Shown: positions 26,923 to 36,560, counted from the first letter of the stretch. The stretch: 64,000 bases of DNA from Congregibacter brevis (GCF_045689245.1 NZ_CP136865.1:2232001-2296000); one strand, 5' to 3'. Numbers and translations are program-made. The notes: generated from the sequence alone by a model not told the origin.

Positions 26923-27900
26923 ATGGAAGATAAGCTCAGTATCGCAATCGCGCAGATCGCGCCGGTTTGGCTAAATAAATCGGCAACGATCAATAAGGTC
27001 GAATCCGCGATTCTTGAAGCGTCGGCCCAGAACGCTTCCCTCGTTTGTTTTGGAGAGACCCTTCTGCCGGGCTATCCGTTCTGGTTGGATCTTACCGGTG
27101 GGTCGAAGTTTAATGACCCCGTTCAAAAGGAAATCTTCGCGCATTACCTGAGCCAAGCTGTCAGCATCGAGGAAGGAGATTTAGGCAGCATCTGCTCGCT
27201 GGCCAAGGAAAAGCAGATTGCAGTTTACCTGGGGATAGCTGAACGAGCGGGAGACCGTGGTGGCCACAGTGTTTATTGCAGCTTGGTCTACATAGATAGA
27301 TCAGGACTTATTCAATCAGTGCACAGAAAACTAATGCCTACCTATGAAGAGCGCCTGTCCTGGAGTATCGGTGATGGTCATGGACTCAGAGTGCACTCTC
27401 TGGAGAGCTTTACCGTGGGGGGATTGAACTGTTGGGAGAACTGGATGCCCATGGCTCGCAGCGCTCTTTATGCTCAGGGTGAGAATCTGCACGTTGCGGT
27501 GTGGCCGGGAAACACCAACAACACCATAGATGTCACCAGGCATTTGGCGAAAGAAAACCGGATGTACGTTTTGTCCGTCTCAGGTTTAATGCGTAGAGAG
27601 GACATTGGCCCAGATGTGCCGCACCATGATCTTATTTTCGGTAATGCGCAGGACTTCCCGGGTGATGGAGGTTCCTGCATAGCCGCGCCTGACGGGAGTT
27701 GGATAGTTGAACCCTTAGGCCCAGAAGAGACGGTACTTACTGCGGTAATCGACATGCAGACTGTCAGGGAAGAGCGGCAGAACTTCGACCCGTCAGGTCA
27801 TTACTCACGCCCGGACGTTTTTGAATTACGCGTTAATCGAGAACGTCAAAAGCTAACGACGTTTTCCGACGAAAAGTTAACGACTTCCTCAGACGAATAG
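26923..27900 (+). CDS. Nitrilase-type carbon-nitrogen hydrolase
   Basis: The 325-residue product carries the complete Glu-Lys-Cys set. The glutamate is in CFGETLLPGYPFW, the lysine in HRKLMPTYEERL and the nucleophile near residue 170 in GGLNCWENWMP. This is the nitrilase branch, so it should hydrolyse a nitrile or amide in the cytoplasm. The C-terminus is odd: KLTTFSDE and KLTTSSDE are coded by two copies of a 24-base tandem repeat, and the stop codon is the first codon of a third copy. Confidence 0.85.
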   Translation: MEDKLSIAIAQIAPVWLNKSATINKVESAILEASAQNASLVCFGETLLPGYPFWLDLTGGSKFNDPVQKEIFAHYLSQAVSIEEGDLGSICSLAKEKQIAVYLGIAERAGDRGGHSVYCSLVYIDRSGLIQSVHRKLMPTYEERLSWSIGDGHGLRVHSLESFTVGGLNCWENWMPMARSALYAQGENLHVAVWPGNTNNTIDVTRHLAKENRMYVLSVSGLMRREDIGPDVPHHDLIFGNAQDFPGDGGSCIAAPDGSWIVEPLGPEETVLTAVIDMQTVREERQNFDPSGHYSRPDVFELRVNRERQKLTTFSDEKLTTSSDE

Positions 27901-27921
27901 CTAACGACGTCTTTAAACTAA
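27850..27921 (+). repeat. 24-bp tandem repeat across the nitrilase stop codon
   Basis: Three units at 27850-27873, 27874-27897 and 27898-27921 share the pattern (A/T)AG(C/T)TAACGAC. The first two begin with AAG (Lys) and the third with TAG, which ends the gene. The third is more diverged at its 3' half. Confidence 0.75.
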
Positions 27922-27925
27922 TAGC

Positions 27926-28759
27926 CTAGGGTAGGCCCGTGAGTTTTTTCACGATCCAGTCTGATACTCGCGTGGGTAACAAGGCCTTGATGGCAATAAA
28001 CGCGCTGCCCGGTAAGAACGGTACGACGCTGCGCGGCGTTGGGTCATGGCGTTCGCAAGCTGCCACGATGCTCCCCGCTACGGTGATGGGGTCGGCGCCC
28101 TTGCCATGGAGGTCGTGATGAAAGCTCTTGAGTATGCGTAATTGCTCGGCATAGGCAGGCGCATTTTCTATCCAGTGTGCGATTTGTTCCTGCTCCAATG
28201 AGCCAAAGCGCGTTTTAACAGCACCGGGCTCAATGACAACGACCTCTACTCCGTGGGGTCGCAGTTCGTGTCGCAAGGAATCAGAGATCGATTCCACCGC
28301 ATGCTTGGTAGAGTTGTAAGGTCCGAAAAAGGGCAGGGTGACACGACCGGCGACAGAGGAGACATTTACGATGCGGCCACGTCGTCGCTCTCGCATCCCG
28401 GTGACAAAGGCTCGGGTCACTCGCACCAGACCTAGCACATTGGTCTTAAATTGCCGCTCCCACTCATCGTCCGATACTGCCTCAAGGGGGCCTACCACCG
28501 CATAGCCCGCGTTGTTAACGAGAATATCAGGGGCGTTACCGTTCAGGGCTTCAATAACCTTGTTGGCAGCAGCAGTCACCGAATCGCCGTCGGTGACGTC
28601 CATTTCCAATGCAGTAATGTTTTCGTAACCAGCATCCAGCTCTGCCAGGGCGTTTTTGTCTCGCCCGGCAGCAAACACCTTGTGTTGCTTACTTGCCAGC
28701 AGTATGGCGGCTGCGCGGCCGATGCCTGCGGTGGCTCCGGTAATGACAATACTCGACAT
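27926..28759 (-). CDS. Short-chain dehydrogenase/reductase
   Basis: The 277-residue product is a classical SDR. It has the cofactor loop TGATAGIG (residues 7-14), NNAG near residue 87, the catalytic serine in VSSVAGR and YNSTK with catalytic Tyr and Lys. An arginine in AAGRDK after strand 2 suggests NADP(H). It lacks a signal peptide. It follows the ThDP-dependent enzyme by 58 bases on the same strand, and they may share a transcript. Confidence 0.88.
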   Translation of the reverse strand: MSSIVITGATAGIGRAAAILLASKQHKVFAAGRDKNALAELDAGYENITALEMDVTDGDSVTAAANKVIEALNGNAPDILVNNAGYAVVGPLEAVSDDEWERQFKTNVLGLVRVTRAFVTGMRERRRGRIVNVSSVAGRVTLPFFGPYNSTKHAVESISDSLRHELRPHGVEVVVIEPGAVKTRFGSLEQEQIAHWIENAPAYAEQLRILKSFHHDLHGKGADPITVAGSIVAACERHDPTPRSVVPFLPGSAFIAIKALLPTRVSDWIVKKLTGLP

Positions 28760-28817
28760 CAGAATTCTCTTGTTTTCGTGGTCTTAGTTTGACCGTGAAG
28801 CATACCGCTCCGTGAAG

Positions 28818-30362
28818 CTACAGAATAGCCTCGATAAGACAGGGGCCCGGTGTGCTCATGGCTTCGGCGAACTGTGCTTGAAACTCGCTGCTGCTTCGCG
28901 CCTGGGAAGCTTTAACACCAAGACCAGTAGCAATACTGGCAAAGTCCATATCGGGGTTGGAAAGGTCGAGCATGGACAGCGTTTTATCGTTGGGCTCTCC
29001 TGCGCCCACGCGAGCAAGCTCGATGTTGAGAATCGCATAGCTTTTGTTGTTTAAAAGTATCACCGTGACATCGGCGTTCTCTCGGGCCATGCTCCAAAGG
29101 GCCTGTATGGTGTACATGGCTGATCCGTCTGCCTGTAGTGCAATGACTTTCTGGTCGGGACAGGCTAAAGCCGCACCTAAAGCGACCGGCAAACCTTGAC
29201 CAATTGCCCCGCCGGTGAGTGTTAACCAGTCATGGGCTGGCGCGTTTTCCGTGCAAAGGAACATGGCTAAGCCACAAGTCGCACCTTCGTCCGAAACGAT
29301 GGCGTGATCAGGCATCTCGTTACTCATGATCTGCCCGATGGTCAAAGGGTTGAGTGTCTCGTCAGCGACCTCGTGTATTTGGCGCTCATACACCTCCTCA
29401 GCACTCTTTTCGATGCCCAACGCGGCTGTCAGTGCGGACACAGTGCCGCTCAGGTCCTCGCTTTGCTCGGCCAGCGTATATAGTTCGCAATGCTCCGGTG
29501 TGAGCCAGCTTTCTTTTTCCGGGTAGGCGAAAAAGCTTACTGGTGCAGCGACTCCCAGCAATATGAGCTGCTCAAAGGGCATCAATGCCTCTGCTGCTTG
29601 TTCTGCAAAGTAGGGGAGTCGTTGTACTTTTGCTCGGCCTGCGCCGCGCTGTAGACGCGTAGGAAAGGTTGCACACATAAGCGTGACGTTGTGCGCATCA
29701 GCAATGGCGCCTAGCTGCGCTAGGTTTTTCTCGCGCAGTGCCTTTCCGCCCAGCATGATTGCCGTCTTTTTGCCAGAGCGAACAGCTTCAGCGATGCGGG
29801 CTACGCGATTGTCTGGCACCTGAAGTGCTTCGGGTCTCGGGAGTGCGGGTGCAGCTTCGCTCGCCGTGTCCCATGCATGATCCGCCGGTGCAACAAGCGT
29901 CGCTATTTGTCCGTTTCCACGCATGGAGGCCTGCACCGCTCGCGCGCCACCGGCCGACAGCTCCTCCGGTGAACTGGCAATTTCTGTCCAATGGGACCCC
30001 CATCGGGTGATACCCGGTAGGTTTGATGTCAGTGGCGCATCGAACTGCAGATGGTAGCTTGCGTGGTCGCCGACGATATTGACCACGGGGGAGCCCGCAC
30101 GGCGGGCATTGTGCATATTGGCAAGGCTGTTAGAAAAGCCCGATCCCAAGTGAAGGAGGGTGGCCGCCGGCTTGTCCGCCATACGCGCGTAGCCATCTGC
30201 AGCGCCAGACACTACCCCCTCAAAAAGACAGAGTACTGGACGCATAGCGTCAGTTTTTCCGATGGCGGAGACCAGCTGCATTTCTGAGGTTCCGGGATTA
30301 GCGAAACAGATTTCGACTTCGCTCTCCACGAGAGTTTTAAGTAGAGCCTCAGCGCCATTCAT
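28818..30362 (-). CDS. Thiamine-diphosphate-dependent enzyme, acetolactate synthase large-subunit-like
   Basis: The 514-residue product has the three-domain ThDP layout. An N-terminal PYR domain has the catalytic glutamate in CLFEGVVSGAADGYAR. A central domain follows, and a C-terminal PP domain carries the ThDP/metal motif ADGSAMYTIQ...LLNN (about residues 424-452). No FAD-specific features are obvious. Decarboxylation or ligation of a 2-oxo acid is likely, as in benzoylformate decarboxylase or acetolactate synthase-like enzymes. AGGAGAA precedes the ATG. It is divergent from ilvD. Confidence 0.82.
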   Translation of the reverse strand: MNGAEALLKTLVESEVEICFANPGTSEMQLVSAIGKTDAMRPVLCLFEGVVSGAADGYARMADKPAATLLHLGSGFSNSLANMHNARRAGSPVVNIVGDHASYHLQFDAPLTSNLPGITRWGSHWTEIASSPEELSAGGARAVQASMRGNGQIATLVAPADHAWDTASEAAPALPRPEALQVPDNRVARIAEAVRSGKKTAIMLGGKALREKNLAQLGAIADAHNVTLMCATFPTRLQRGAGRAKVQRLPYFAEQAAEALMPFEQLILLGVAAPVSFFAYPEKESWLTPEHCELYTLAEQSEDLSGTVSALTAALGIEKSAEEVYERQIHEVADETLNPLTIGQIMSNEMPDHAIVSDEGATCGLAMFLCTENAPAHDWLTLTGGAIGQGLPVALGAALACPDQKVIALQADGSAMYTIQALWSMARENADVTVILLNNKSYAILNIELARVGAGEPNDKTLSMLDLSNPDMDFASIATGLGVKASQARSSSEFQAQFAEAMSTPGPCLIEAIL

Positions 30363-30518
30363 AAGTAGTTCTCCTAGTCCGCGGGAATAGTGTGTAGGAT
30401 TATTCTTTGTAGCTAGGCCTCGTATGATAGGCGATAAACCTTGCTCAATGTTTGTCGTATAGCTTGCAGTGACCTAAAATTCGGCCCCCCGGTTCATTCA
30501 TTGGCTGAGAACATCTCT

Positions 30519-32201
30519 ATGGCGCTTAATCGTCGCTCTAAAAACATCACCGAAGGCGTACAACGCGCGCCTAACCGCTCTATGTACTATGGCATGGGGT
30601 ATGAGGAGGGTGACTTTAAGAAGCCTATGGTGGGCATCGCCAACTCTCACTCGACAATCACTCCCTGCAATGCGGGACTACAGCCCCTCGCCGATGCGGC
30701 GCAAGAGGGTCTTCGAGAGGCTGGAGCCAATCCCCAGATCTTTGGAACGCCTACGATCTCTGATGGCATGTCCATGGGCACTGAGGGGATGAAGTACTCT
30801 CTGGTATCACGAGAAGTCATCGCTGACTGTATTGAGACCTGCGTAGGTGGCCAGTGGATGGACGGTGTGCTGGTCATTGGCGGATGCGACAAGAATATGC
30901 CCGGCGGCATGATGGGTATGCTCCGAGCAAACGTGCCGTCGATTTTTGTTTACGGCGGCACGATTCTTCCGGGCCGCCATAACGGTCAGGATCTAAATAT
31001 TGTGAGTGTGTTCGAAGCCGTTGGTGAACACGCGGCGGGTCGTATTAAAGACGAAGATCTTCTGGCGATTGAGCGCAATGCGATTCCCGGTACCGGCTCC
31101 TGTGGCGGTATGTACACCGCAAACACCATGAGTTCGGCCTTTGAGGCTTTGGGAATGAGCCTGCCATATTCCTCGACGATGGCCAACGTAGAGTCGGAGA
31201 TTAAAGCGTCTGCGAAACAAAGTGCATTGGCCTTGGTGGAAGCTATTCGCCACGATATAAAGCCGCGAGACATTGTGACCAAAGAGTCTCTCGAGAATGC
31301 CGTTGCGGTGATTATGGCAACAGGTGGATCTACCAACGCTGTACTTCACTTTTTGGCCATCGCCCACGCCGCCGAGATTGATTGGAGCATTGATGACTTT
31401 GAGCGTGTGCGTCAAAAGGTTCCCGTGCTTTGCGATCTCAAGCCCAGTGGCCAGTATCTCGCTATCGACTTGCACCGGGCAGGTGGTATCCCCCAAGTAA
31501 TGAAGATCCTTCTAGAGGGAGGCTTGCTCCACGGGGACTGTATGACGGTTACCGGTAAAACCATTGCCGAGTCACTGGCTGATGTCCCGTCGGTACCCGC
31601 AGATACCTCGGTGATCCGCACTTTGGACAAACCCATGTACGCCAAGGGTCACCTTGCCATTTTGCGCGGCAACTTGGCCGAAGAAGGCGCCGTCGCCAAG
31701 ATAACCGGCCTGAAAAATCCAGTGATTACAGGCCCGGCAAAGGTTTTTGACGACGAGCAGTCGGCGCTGGATGCAATCTTGGCGGGGCAAGTGAAAGCCG
31801 GAGACGTTGTTGTGTTGCGTTATCTGGGGCCAAAGGGCGGACCGGGTATGCCTGAAATGCTCGCGCCTACCGGTGCTCTGGTTGGTCAGGGTTTGGGAGA
31901 ATCTGTGGGCCTGATAACCGATGGGCGGTTCTCCGGTGGTACCTGGGGGATGGTCGTTGGACACGTGGCTCCCGAAGCTTATGCGGGCGGCTTGATTGCC
32001 TTGGTCGAGGAGGGCGACTCCATCACCATCGACGCCCACACCCTGAGTCTGCAGCTCAACGTTGACGATGAGGAGCTAGCCCGTCGTCGAAGTGTCTGGG
32101 TGAAGCCACAGCCACGCTACACCCGAGGGGTCTTGGCCAAGTTTGCCAACAATGCGGCCCCGGCTAGCCGGGGTGCTGTTCTGGATCTCTATGAGGAGTA
32201 A
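30519..32201 (+). CDS. ilvD: Dihydroxy-acid dehydratase
   Basis: The 560-residue product begins MALNRRSKNITEGVQRAPNR. It carries the iron-sulfur and substrate motifs of the IlvD/Edd family (ITPCNAG, GGCDKNMPGGMMGM, GTGSCGGMYTANTMSS, DGRFSGGTWGMVVGH). Length matches the usual IlvD size. It would dehydrate dihydroxy acids in valine and isoleucine synthesis. An upstream in-frame ATG at 30441 exists, but the family starts at MALNRRS. It is divergent from the ThDP enzyme, with 156 bases of shared upstream DNA. Confidence 0.93.
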   Translation: MALNRRSKNITEGVQRAPNRSMYYGMGYEEGDFKKPMVGIANSHSTITPCNAGLQPLADAAQEGLREAGANPQIFGTPTISDGMSMGTEGMKYSLVSREVIADCIETCVGGQWMDGVLVIGGCDKNMPGGMMGMLRANVPSIFVYGGTILPGRHNGQDLNIVSVFEAVGEHAAGRIKDEDLLAIERNAIPGTGSCGGMYTANTMSSAFEALGMSLPYSSTMANVESEIKASAKQSALALVEAIRHDIKPRDIVTKESLENAVAVIMATGGSTNAVLHFLAIAHAAEIDWSIDDFERVRQKVPVLCDLKPSGQYLAIDLHRAGGIPQVMKILLEGGLLHGDCMTVTGKTIAESLADVPSVPADTSVIRTLDKPMYAKGHLAILRGNLAEEGAVAKITGLKNPVITGPAKVFDDEQSALDAILAGQVKAGDVVVLRYLGPKGGPGMPEMLAPTGALVGQGLGESVGLITDGRFSGGTWGMVVGHVAPEAYAGGLIALVEEGDSITIDAHTLSLQLNVDDEELARRRSVWVKPQPRYTRGVLAKFANNAAPASRGAVLDLYEE

Positions 32202-32240
32202 CGCTCCTCAAGATCTGGAAACCGATCGCGGCAACTGTTT

Positions 32241-32870
32241 TTGAACCTCGCTGGCATCATTGCTTACTGTGACCTTGTTGCGGTAGGCGTGTTTGCGGCC
32301 TCGGGGGCCCTCGCTGCAGCAGAAAAACGCCTGGATGTATTGGGGTTTGTGTTATTCGGCACCATTACGGGGGTCGGCGGAGGCACGCTTCGCGATCTGC
32401 TGCTGCAGTTACCGGTTTTTTGGATTAGCGACGTTCGTTATCTCTGGGTGTGCATCACGGTATCAGCATTGACCTGGTACATCGCCCCCATGCTATCGGT
32501 TCGACGCAAGGTTTTACTTTGGGCCGACGCAATGGGCCTCGCGTTGTTCTCGGTACTTGGCTGCGCCAAGGCTTTGCAATACGACGCGCCCTGGGTCGTT
32601 GCCGTCGTTATGGGAGTGATGTCGGCAAGTTTCGGCGGCTTGATTCGAGATACTTTGCTGGGTCGTGAGTCAGTGTTGTTGGGGGCGGAGATTTATGTCA
32701 CGGCGGCTTTGGTCGGCGCGGGGACCTATGTGGCACTGGTGTCGAATGCGTTTTTAGAGCCGAGCACAGCCCTCTTGGTGGCGATGGCGCCTGCCTTTAT
32801 TTTACGCGCCGGGGCAATACAGGCGGGTTGGCATTTACCCAGCTATCGGCGCCTGGGGAGCGGCCCCTAA
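32241..32870 (+). CDS. Trimeric intracellular cation channel (UPF0126/TRIC) family protein
   Basis: The 209-residue product has about seven membrane segments and the paired glycine motifs of this family: TGVGGGTLRDLLL in the first half and ASFGGLIRDTLLG in the second. It should sit in the inner membrane as a trimer; cation conduction is known for some homologues. The start is a TTG, as no ATG is available. It follows ilvD by 39 bases and its stop lies next to that of purE. Confidence 0.85.
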   Translation: MNLAGIIAYCDLVAVGVFAASGALAAAEKRLDVLGFVLFGTITGVGGGTLRDLLLQLPVFWISDVRYLWVCITVSALTWYIAPMLSVRRKVLLWADAMGLALFSVLGCAKALQYDAPWVVAVVMGVMSASFGGLIRDTLLGRESVLLGAEIYVTAALVGAGTYVALVSNAFLEPSTALLVAMAPAFILRAGAIQAGWHLPSYRRLGSGP

Positions 32871-32871
32871 A

Positions 32872-33345
32872 TCAAACGCTCTTAGCTAGAACTTTATCTC
32901 GCAGGCTTTCTTTGTAGCTGCGAATCCTGTCGCGTAGTCCTTTATCAGACGTGGCCAGCATTTGCGCTGCGAGGATGCCCGCGTTCGTGGCGTTGTCGAT
33001 AGCTACGGTAGCTACCGGTACCCCCGCAGGCATCTGCACGATGGATAGCAGGCTGTCTTCGCCAGCGAGTTTGGTCGCGGCTACTGGTACGCCGATAACT
33101 GGTAAGACAGACAATGATGCAACCATGCCAGGCAAGTGAGCAGCGCCTCCAGCTCCAGCGATAATGACACGCAAGCCGCGGTCTTCTGCCTCTCGCGAGT
33201 AACTATAGAGCTTGTCCGGAGTGCGGTGTGCAGAAACGATTTCCATTTCGCACTCAACATCAAGGGCGTCCAGAATGTCTTTTGCAGCGCGCATGACCGG
33301 GAGATCTGAGTCGCTGCCCATAATGATACCTACGCGTACAGTCAT
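32872..33345 (-). CDS. purE: N5-carboxyaminoimidazole ribonucleotide mutase
   Basis: The 157-residue product has the PurE signatures IIMGSDSDLPVM (residues 7-18), SAHRTPD and AGAGGAAHLPGMVAS. It converts N5-CAIR to CAIR in purine synthesis. The ATG overlaps the stop of purK by four bases, so the two are translationally coupled. Here the order is purK then purE, the reverse of the E. coli operon. Confidence 0.95.
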   Translation of the reverse strand: MTVRVGIIMGSDSDLPVMRAAKDILDALDVECEMEIVSAHRTPDKLYSYSREAEDRGLRVIIAGAGGAAHLPGMVASLSVLPVIGVPVAATKLAGEDSLLSIVQMPAGVPVATVAIDNATNAGILAAQMLATSDKGLRDRIRSYKESLRDKVLAKSV

Positions 33346-34541
33346 GCCGAACGAGCCTCTTCCTGAATTCTGTTCCAGTTATTGTTTGTTGCGGTCAGCG
33401 CGGCTTCTGCGGAGTCGGCAACGGCGGTCACGTGCCCCAGTTTACGCATAAGACGCGCCGGGCTTTTCCCGTACCAGTATATGGTCGCGCTCTCGCTTCC
33501 CGCTTCGGTGCCCGAATCGCGATGAAGATCCTCGTGCTTCAGGGCAGGGGTGCAAAGGAGGTTTCGCATGGCTGCTGGGCTTTGAAGGGCGCTGCTCGCG
33601 AGCTGTATGCCGGCCACAGCACGGAGGTGTTGTTCGAACTGAGAGCTCGCGCAGGCTTCAATGCTGTAGTGACCTGAGTTGTGTACTCGAGGTGCTATTT
33701 CGTTGATCAGCACCTGCCGGTCGGCGAGAAGAAACATCTCTACACCAAACACACCGACACCGTTCAGGGCCTCCACCGCGTTGTAGGCTAAGGCAATCGC
33801 TGCTGCTTCTGTTTCTTTATCGATGTTTGCGGGCGCAGTGACCGTGTCGAGCACCGAGTAGTCTTCTTCAAAAGTCATGTCTACAGGACCGAAGTGGGTG
33901 CTCTCACCATTACGGCCCCGGACGACTAAGACAGCGATCTCGCGAAAATCCCCGGCGAACTTCTCGAGCATAGTACTCCCTGGCCAGGCTTTACTCAGGT
34001 CATCTTCTGTTCGAATCAGCTGCACGCCGCGGCCGTCAAAACCACCTCGAAGCGCTTTTTGCACAAAGGGGTAGCCTAACTTTACACCGGCTTGCTGTAA
34101 CTCCGACGCCTCACCACTGGTAATAACAAAGGGCAACGTTGCGAGGCTACATTCTGCTAGCCAAAGCTTTTGCTTTGCTTTGTCTTGAAGCAACTCAATG
34201 GCAGAAAGGGGAGGATAACAAGCTACGAGCCCGGCGACCTCTGCTTCCCTGAGTTGCGTAACGGTGGCTTCAGGGATGTCTTCGCGTTCGTAGGTAATGA
34301 CGTCGCACTGTTCAATGAGTGCGCTGACGGCGTCAGAGGAATCCATTGTGCCTTCTATCGCATGGGTGGCTTTTTGTGCCGCAGCGCAGTTGCGGTCGCC
34401 TGTCAGCATGACGGTGTCGAGGTCGAGCTGGGGTGCTGCCTCGCACAACAGCATGCCGAGCTGCCCATCGCCAATGATGCCTACGGTCCGCGCGGGGGGG
34501 AAGGCGGACGATGCTGAGGATGTAGAGGACGATGCTGTCAT
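33342..34541 (-). CDS. purK: N5-carboxyaminoimidazole ribonucleotide synthase
   Basis: The product has 399 residues from the ATG at 34541; a GTG at 34556 would add five. After a serine-rich leader it shows the PurK/ATP-grasp features VGIIGDGQLGMLL, FVQKALRGGFDGRGVQLI, FGVEMFLLADRQVLINEIAP and RVHNSGHYSIEAC. It makes N5-CAIR from AIR, bicarbonate and ATP and passes it to PurE. The leader (SSSTSSASSA) is not typical of the family and lies before the first strand. Confidence 0.93.
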   Translation of the reverse strand: MTASSSTSSASSAFPPARTVGIIGDGQLGMLLCEAAPQLDLDTVMLTGDRNCAAAQKATHAIEGTMDSSDAVSALIEQCDVITYEREDIPEATVTQLREAEVAGLVACYPPLSAIELLQDKAKQKLWLAECSLATLPFVITSGEASELQQAGVKLGYPFVQKALRGGFDGRGVQLIRTEDDLSKAWPGSTMLEKFAGDFREIAVLVVRGRNGESTHFGPVDMTFEEDYSVLDTVTAPANIDKETEAAAIALAYNAVEALNGVGVFGVEMFLLADRQVLINEIAPRVHNSGHYSIEACASSQFEQHLRAVAGIQLASSALQSPAAMRNLLCTPALKHEDLHRDSGTEAGSESATIYWYGKSPARLMRKLGHVTAVADSAEAALTATNNNWNRIQEEARSA

Positions 34542-34706
34542 AGGTCTATTCTGCACATGGGTTCGCTAAGCCGGATTACACTTCAGCGCACCGCAAAAAG
34601 CGGCGTATTTTACTGCGTTTTCTGTCGTCTGTGGTGAACTCTTACAGTTCTGGCATCGTGTCCCGCAAATCGCTATGCTCGCCGGCCCGACGACTTGGTA
34701 GATGAT

Positions 34707-35384
34707 ATGACTTCGACAGCTCCACTCGCGCTCAGTGACATTCTGGAAAACCGCCGCTCCTGCCGAGCGTTTCTGCCCAAGTCCCTATCCGACGACGAGC
34801 TTCGCAAGCTGCTGGCTCCTAGCTTGCGTGCGCCGAGCAACTGCAACACTCAGCCCTGGTATCTACATATCGCGTCGGGGGATGTGCTTGAGCGCCTGCG
34901 CAAACGTTTGCCTGAAGACTTCGCGGCCGGCCGGATGACTTTGGATTTTCCCTACGACGGGAAGTACGTCGATATTTTTAAAGATCGTCAGTACGCATCC
35001 GCGCAGGCACTTTACGGCGCCATGGGTATTGCTCGAGATGATCGTGATGCTCGTCAGGCAGCGTTCATGCGTAACTTCACGTTCTTTGATGCACCACATG
35101 TCGGTTTCTTTTACTTGCCAGAAGGATTTTCGGAGCGAGAGGCCTGCGATCTGGGGATGTTTTCTCAATCCGTCATGCTGTTGCTGGAAGCAGCTGGCCT
35201 TGCTAGCTGCCCTCAAACCGCATTGGGCTTTTTGTCAGATTCAATTCGCGAAGAACTCTCTGTTCCGCAGAACCAACGGCTTATGTTTGGATTGTCCTTT
35301 GGCTACCCAGATCTGGAAGCGCCCGCTAACCGCTGTACTACTGACAGGGACGAAGCGAACGAGCTCATTGCTCTACATCGATAA
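34707..35384 (+). CDS. Nitroreductase family flavoprotein
   Basis: The 225-residue product starts LSDILENRRSCRAFLPKSLS, which contains the FMN-binding RRSCR motif. It has APSNCNTQPWYLHIASG and, late, GLASCPQTALGF and a C-terminal FGLSFGYPD. This is the NfsB/NADH-dependent nitroreductase fold. It should be a cytoplasmic FMN homodimer that reduces nitro or quinone-like compounds. ATG at 34707 is taken over a TTG at 34695. Confidence 0.85.
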   Translation: MTSTAPLALSDILENRRSCRAFLPKSLSDDELRKLLAPSLRAPSNCNTQPWYLHIASGDVLERLRKRLPEDFAAGRMTLDFPYDGKYVDIFKDRQYASAQALYGAMGIARDDRDARQAAFMRNFTFFDAPHVGFFYLPEGFSEREACDLGMFSQSVMLLLEAAGLASCPQTALGFLSDSIREELSVPQNQRLMFGLSFGYPDLEAPANRCTTDRDEANELIALHR

Positions 35385-35447
35385 GCGAAGGGATTTGGCT
35401 TCCCCGCGCAGGCTACCAGATGCACTTTCCTCTGCGAGACGCTGCGC

Positions 35448-36560
35448 CTAGGGTGCGACGAAGTCGACCACTTCCAGATTGAATCCCGAAAGGGCGTTGA
35501 AGCGAAGCGGCGCTGACATCAGGCGCATGCGACGGATATTGAGTCGCTGTAGTATCTGGGCTCCAGTGCCAATGATGCGGTAGTTCTGTAACCCTGCCGA
35601 ACCATCGTTGGCAAGTGTGGTGGGGCTACCGGGGAACGCCTCAATATCTGCCAGCTGGCTTTCTATTGATCGGTGTTGCCCGATGAGAATGAGTGCGCCG
35701 GAGCCTTCTTCTGCAATGCGCGCCATAGCACGATTCAGCGACCATCCTTCACGATTGGGGATCTGTGTGCTGAACACATCCCGAAGCATGTCCAGCGGTT
35801 GCACACGCGTGAGAGTGTCTTGATCGACGCTTAGTTCTCCTTTTGTAAGGGCGTAGTGCAAGGTGTCGTCCACAAGATCCTTGAAGGTGTGAAGATCAAA
35901 GGCGCCGTGATCGGTCTGCACTGACTTTTGCGACACCAGCTCTACGGATTGCTCGTGGAGCGAACGATAGGCAATGAGGTCCGCGATAGTACCCATGGGA
36001 AGCTGGTGCTTCTCGGCAAAAATTTCCAGCTCCGGGCGTCTTGCCATGGTGCCGTCTTCGTTCATGATCTCGACGATCAAGGCGGCAGGTTCAAAGCCTG
36101 CCATACGAGCTAGATCGACACCGGCTTCGGTGTGTCCTGCACGCCGAAGTACTCCCCCCTCTTTTGCGACCAAGGGGAAAATATGTCCTGGTTGGCAGAT
36201 ATCTGTCGGTCCTGCCTCTGCGCCAGCTGCCACTCGCACCGTGTGGGAACGCTGGATAGCACTAATACCGGGCCCACGATTTTCCGCAGCATCTATAGAC
36301 ACTGTGAAATTGGTTTCGTGTTGAGAGCGGTTGTCGCGAACCATGAGCGGAAGCTGTAGCTGCCGCGCTCGCTTTTCAGTCAGTGGCATGCAAATAAGGC
36401 CGCAGGCTTCGCTGGCAAAGAAGTTGATTATCTCTGGCGTCACTGCCTCGGCTGCGATAATCAGGTCGCCTTCGTTCTCCCGATCCTCGTCATCCATGAG
36501 AATAACCATCCGTCCCTGACGAATGGCCTCGATAAGATCGGGTACGCTACTAAGAGCCAT
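35448..36560 (-). CDS. ribBA: 3,4-dihydroxy-2-butanone 4-phosphate synthase with degenerate GTP cyclohydrolase II domain
   Basis: The 370-residue product has a normal RibB half (residues 1-200) with DDEDRENEGDLI, RAGHTEAGVDLARMAG and GPTDICQPGHIFPL. The second half (about 205-370) is positioned like RibA. However, the zinc cysteines and the RCDCG-type motif of GTP cyclohydrolase II are absent, and the region reads VQPLDMLRDVFSTQIPNREG. Only the DHBP synthase step of riboflavin synthesis is therefore likely to be active. No FMN riboswitch is seen before it. Confidence 0.9.
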   Translation of the reverse strand: MALSSVPDLIEAIRQGRMVILMDDEDRENEGDLIIAAEAVTPEIINFFASEACGLICMPLTEKRARQLQLPLMVRDNRSQHETNFTVSIDAAENRGPGISAIQRSHTVRVAAGAEAGPTDICQPGHIFPLVAKEGGVLRRAGHTEAGVDLARMAGFEPAALIVEIMNEDGTMARRPELEIFAEKHQLPMGTIADLIAYRSLHEQSVELVSQKSVQTDHGAFDLHTFKDLVDDTLHYALTKGELSVDQDTLTRVQPLDMLRDVFSTQIPNREGWSLNRAMARIAEEGSGALILIGQHRSIESQLADIEAFPGSPTTLANDGSAGLQNYRIIGTGAQILQRLNIRRMRLMSAPLRFNALSGFNLEVVDFVAP

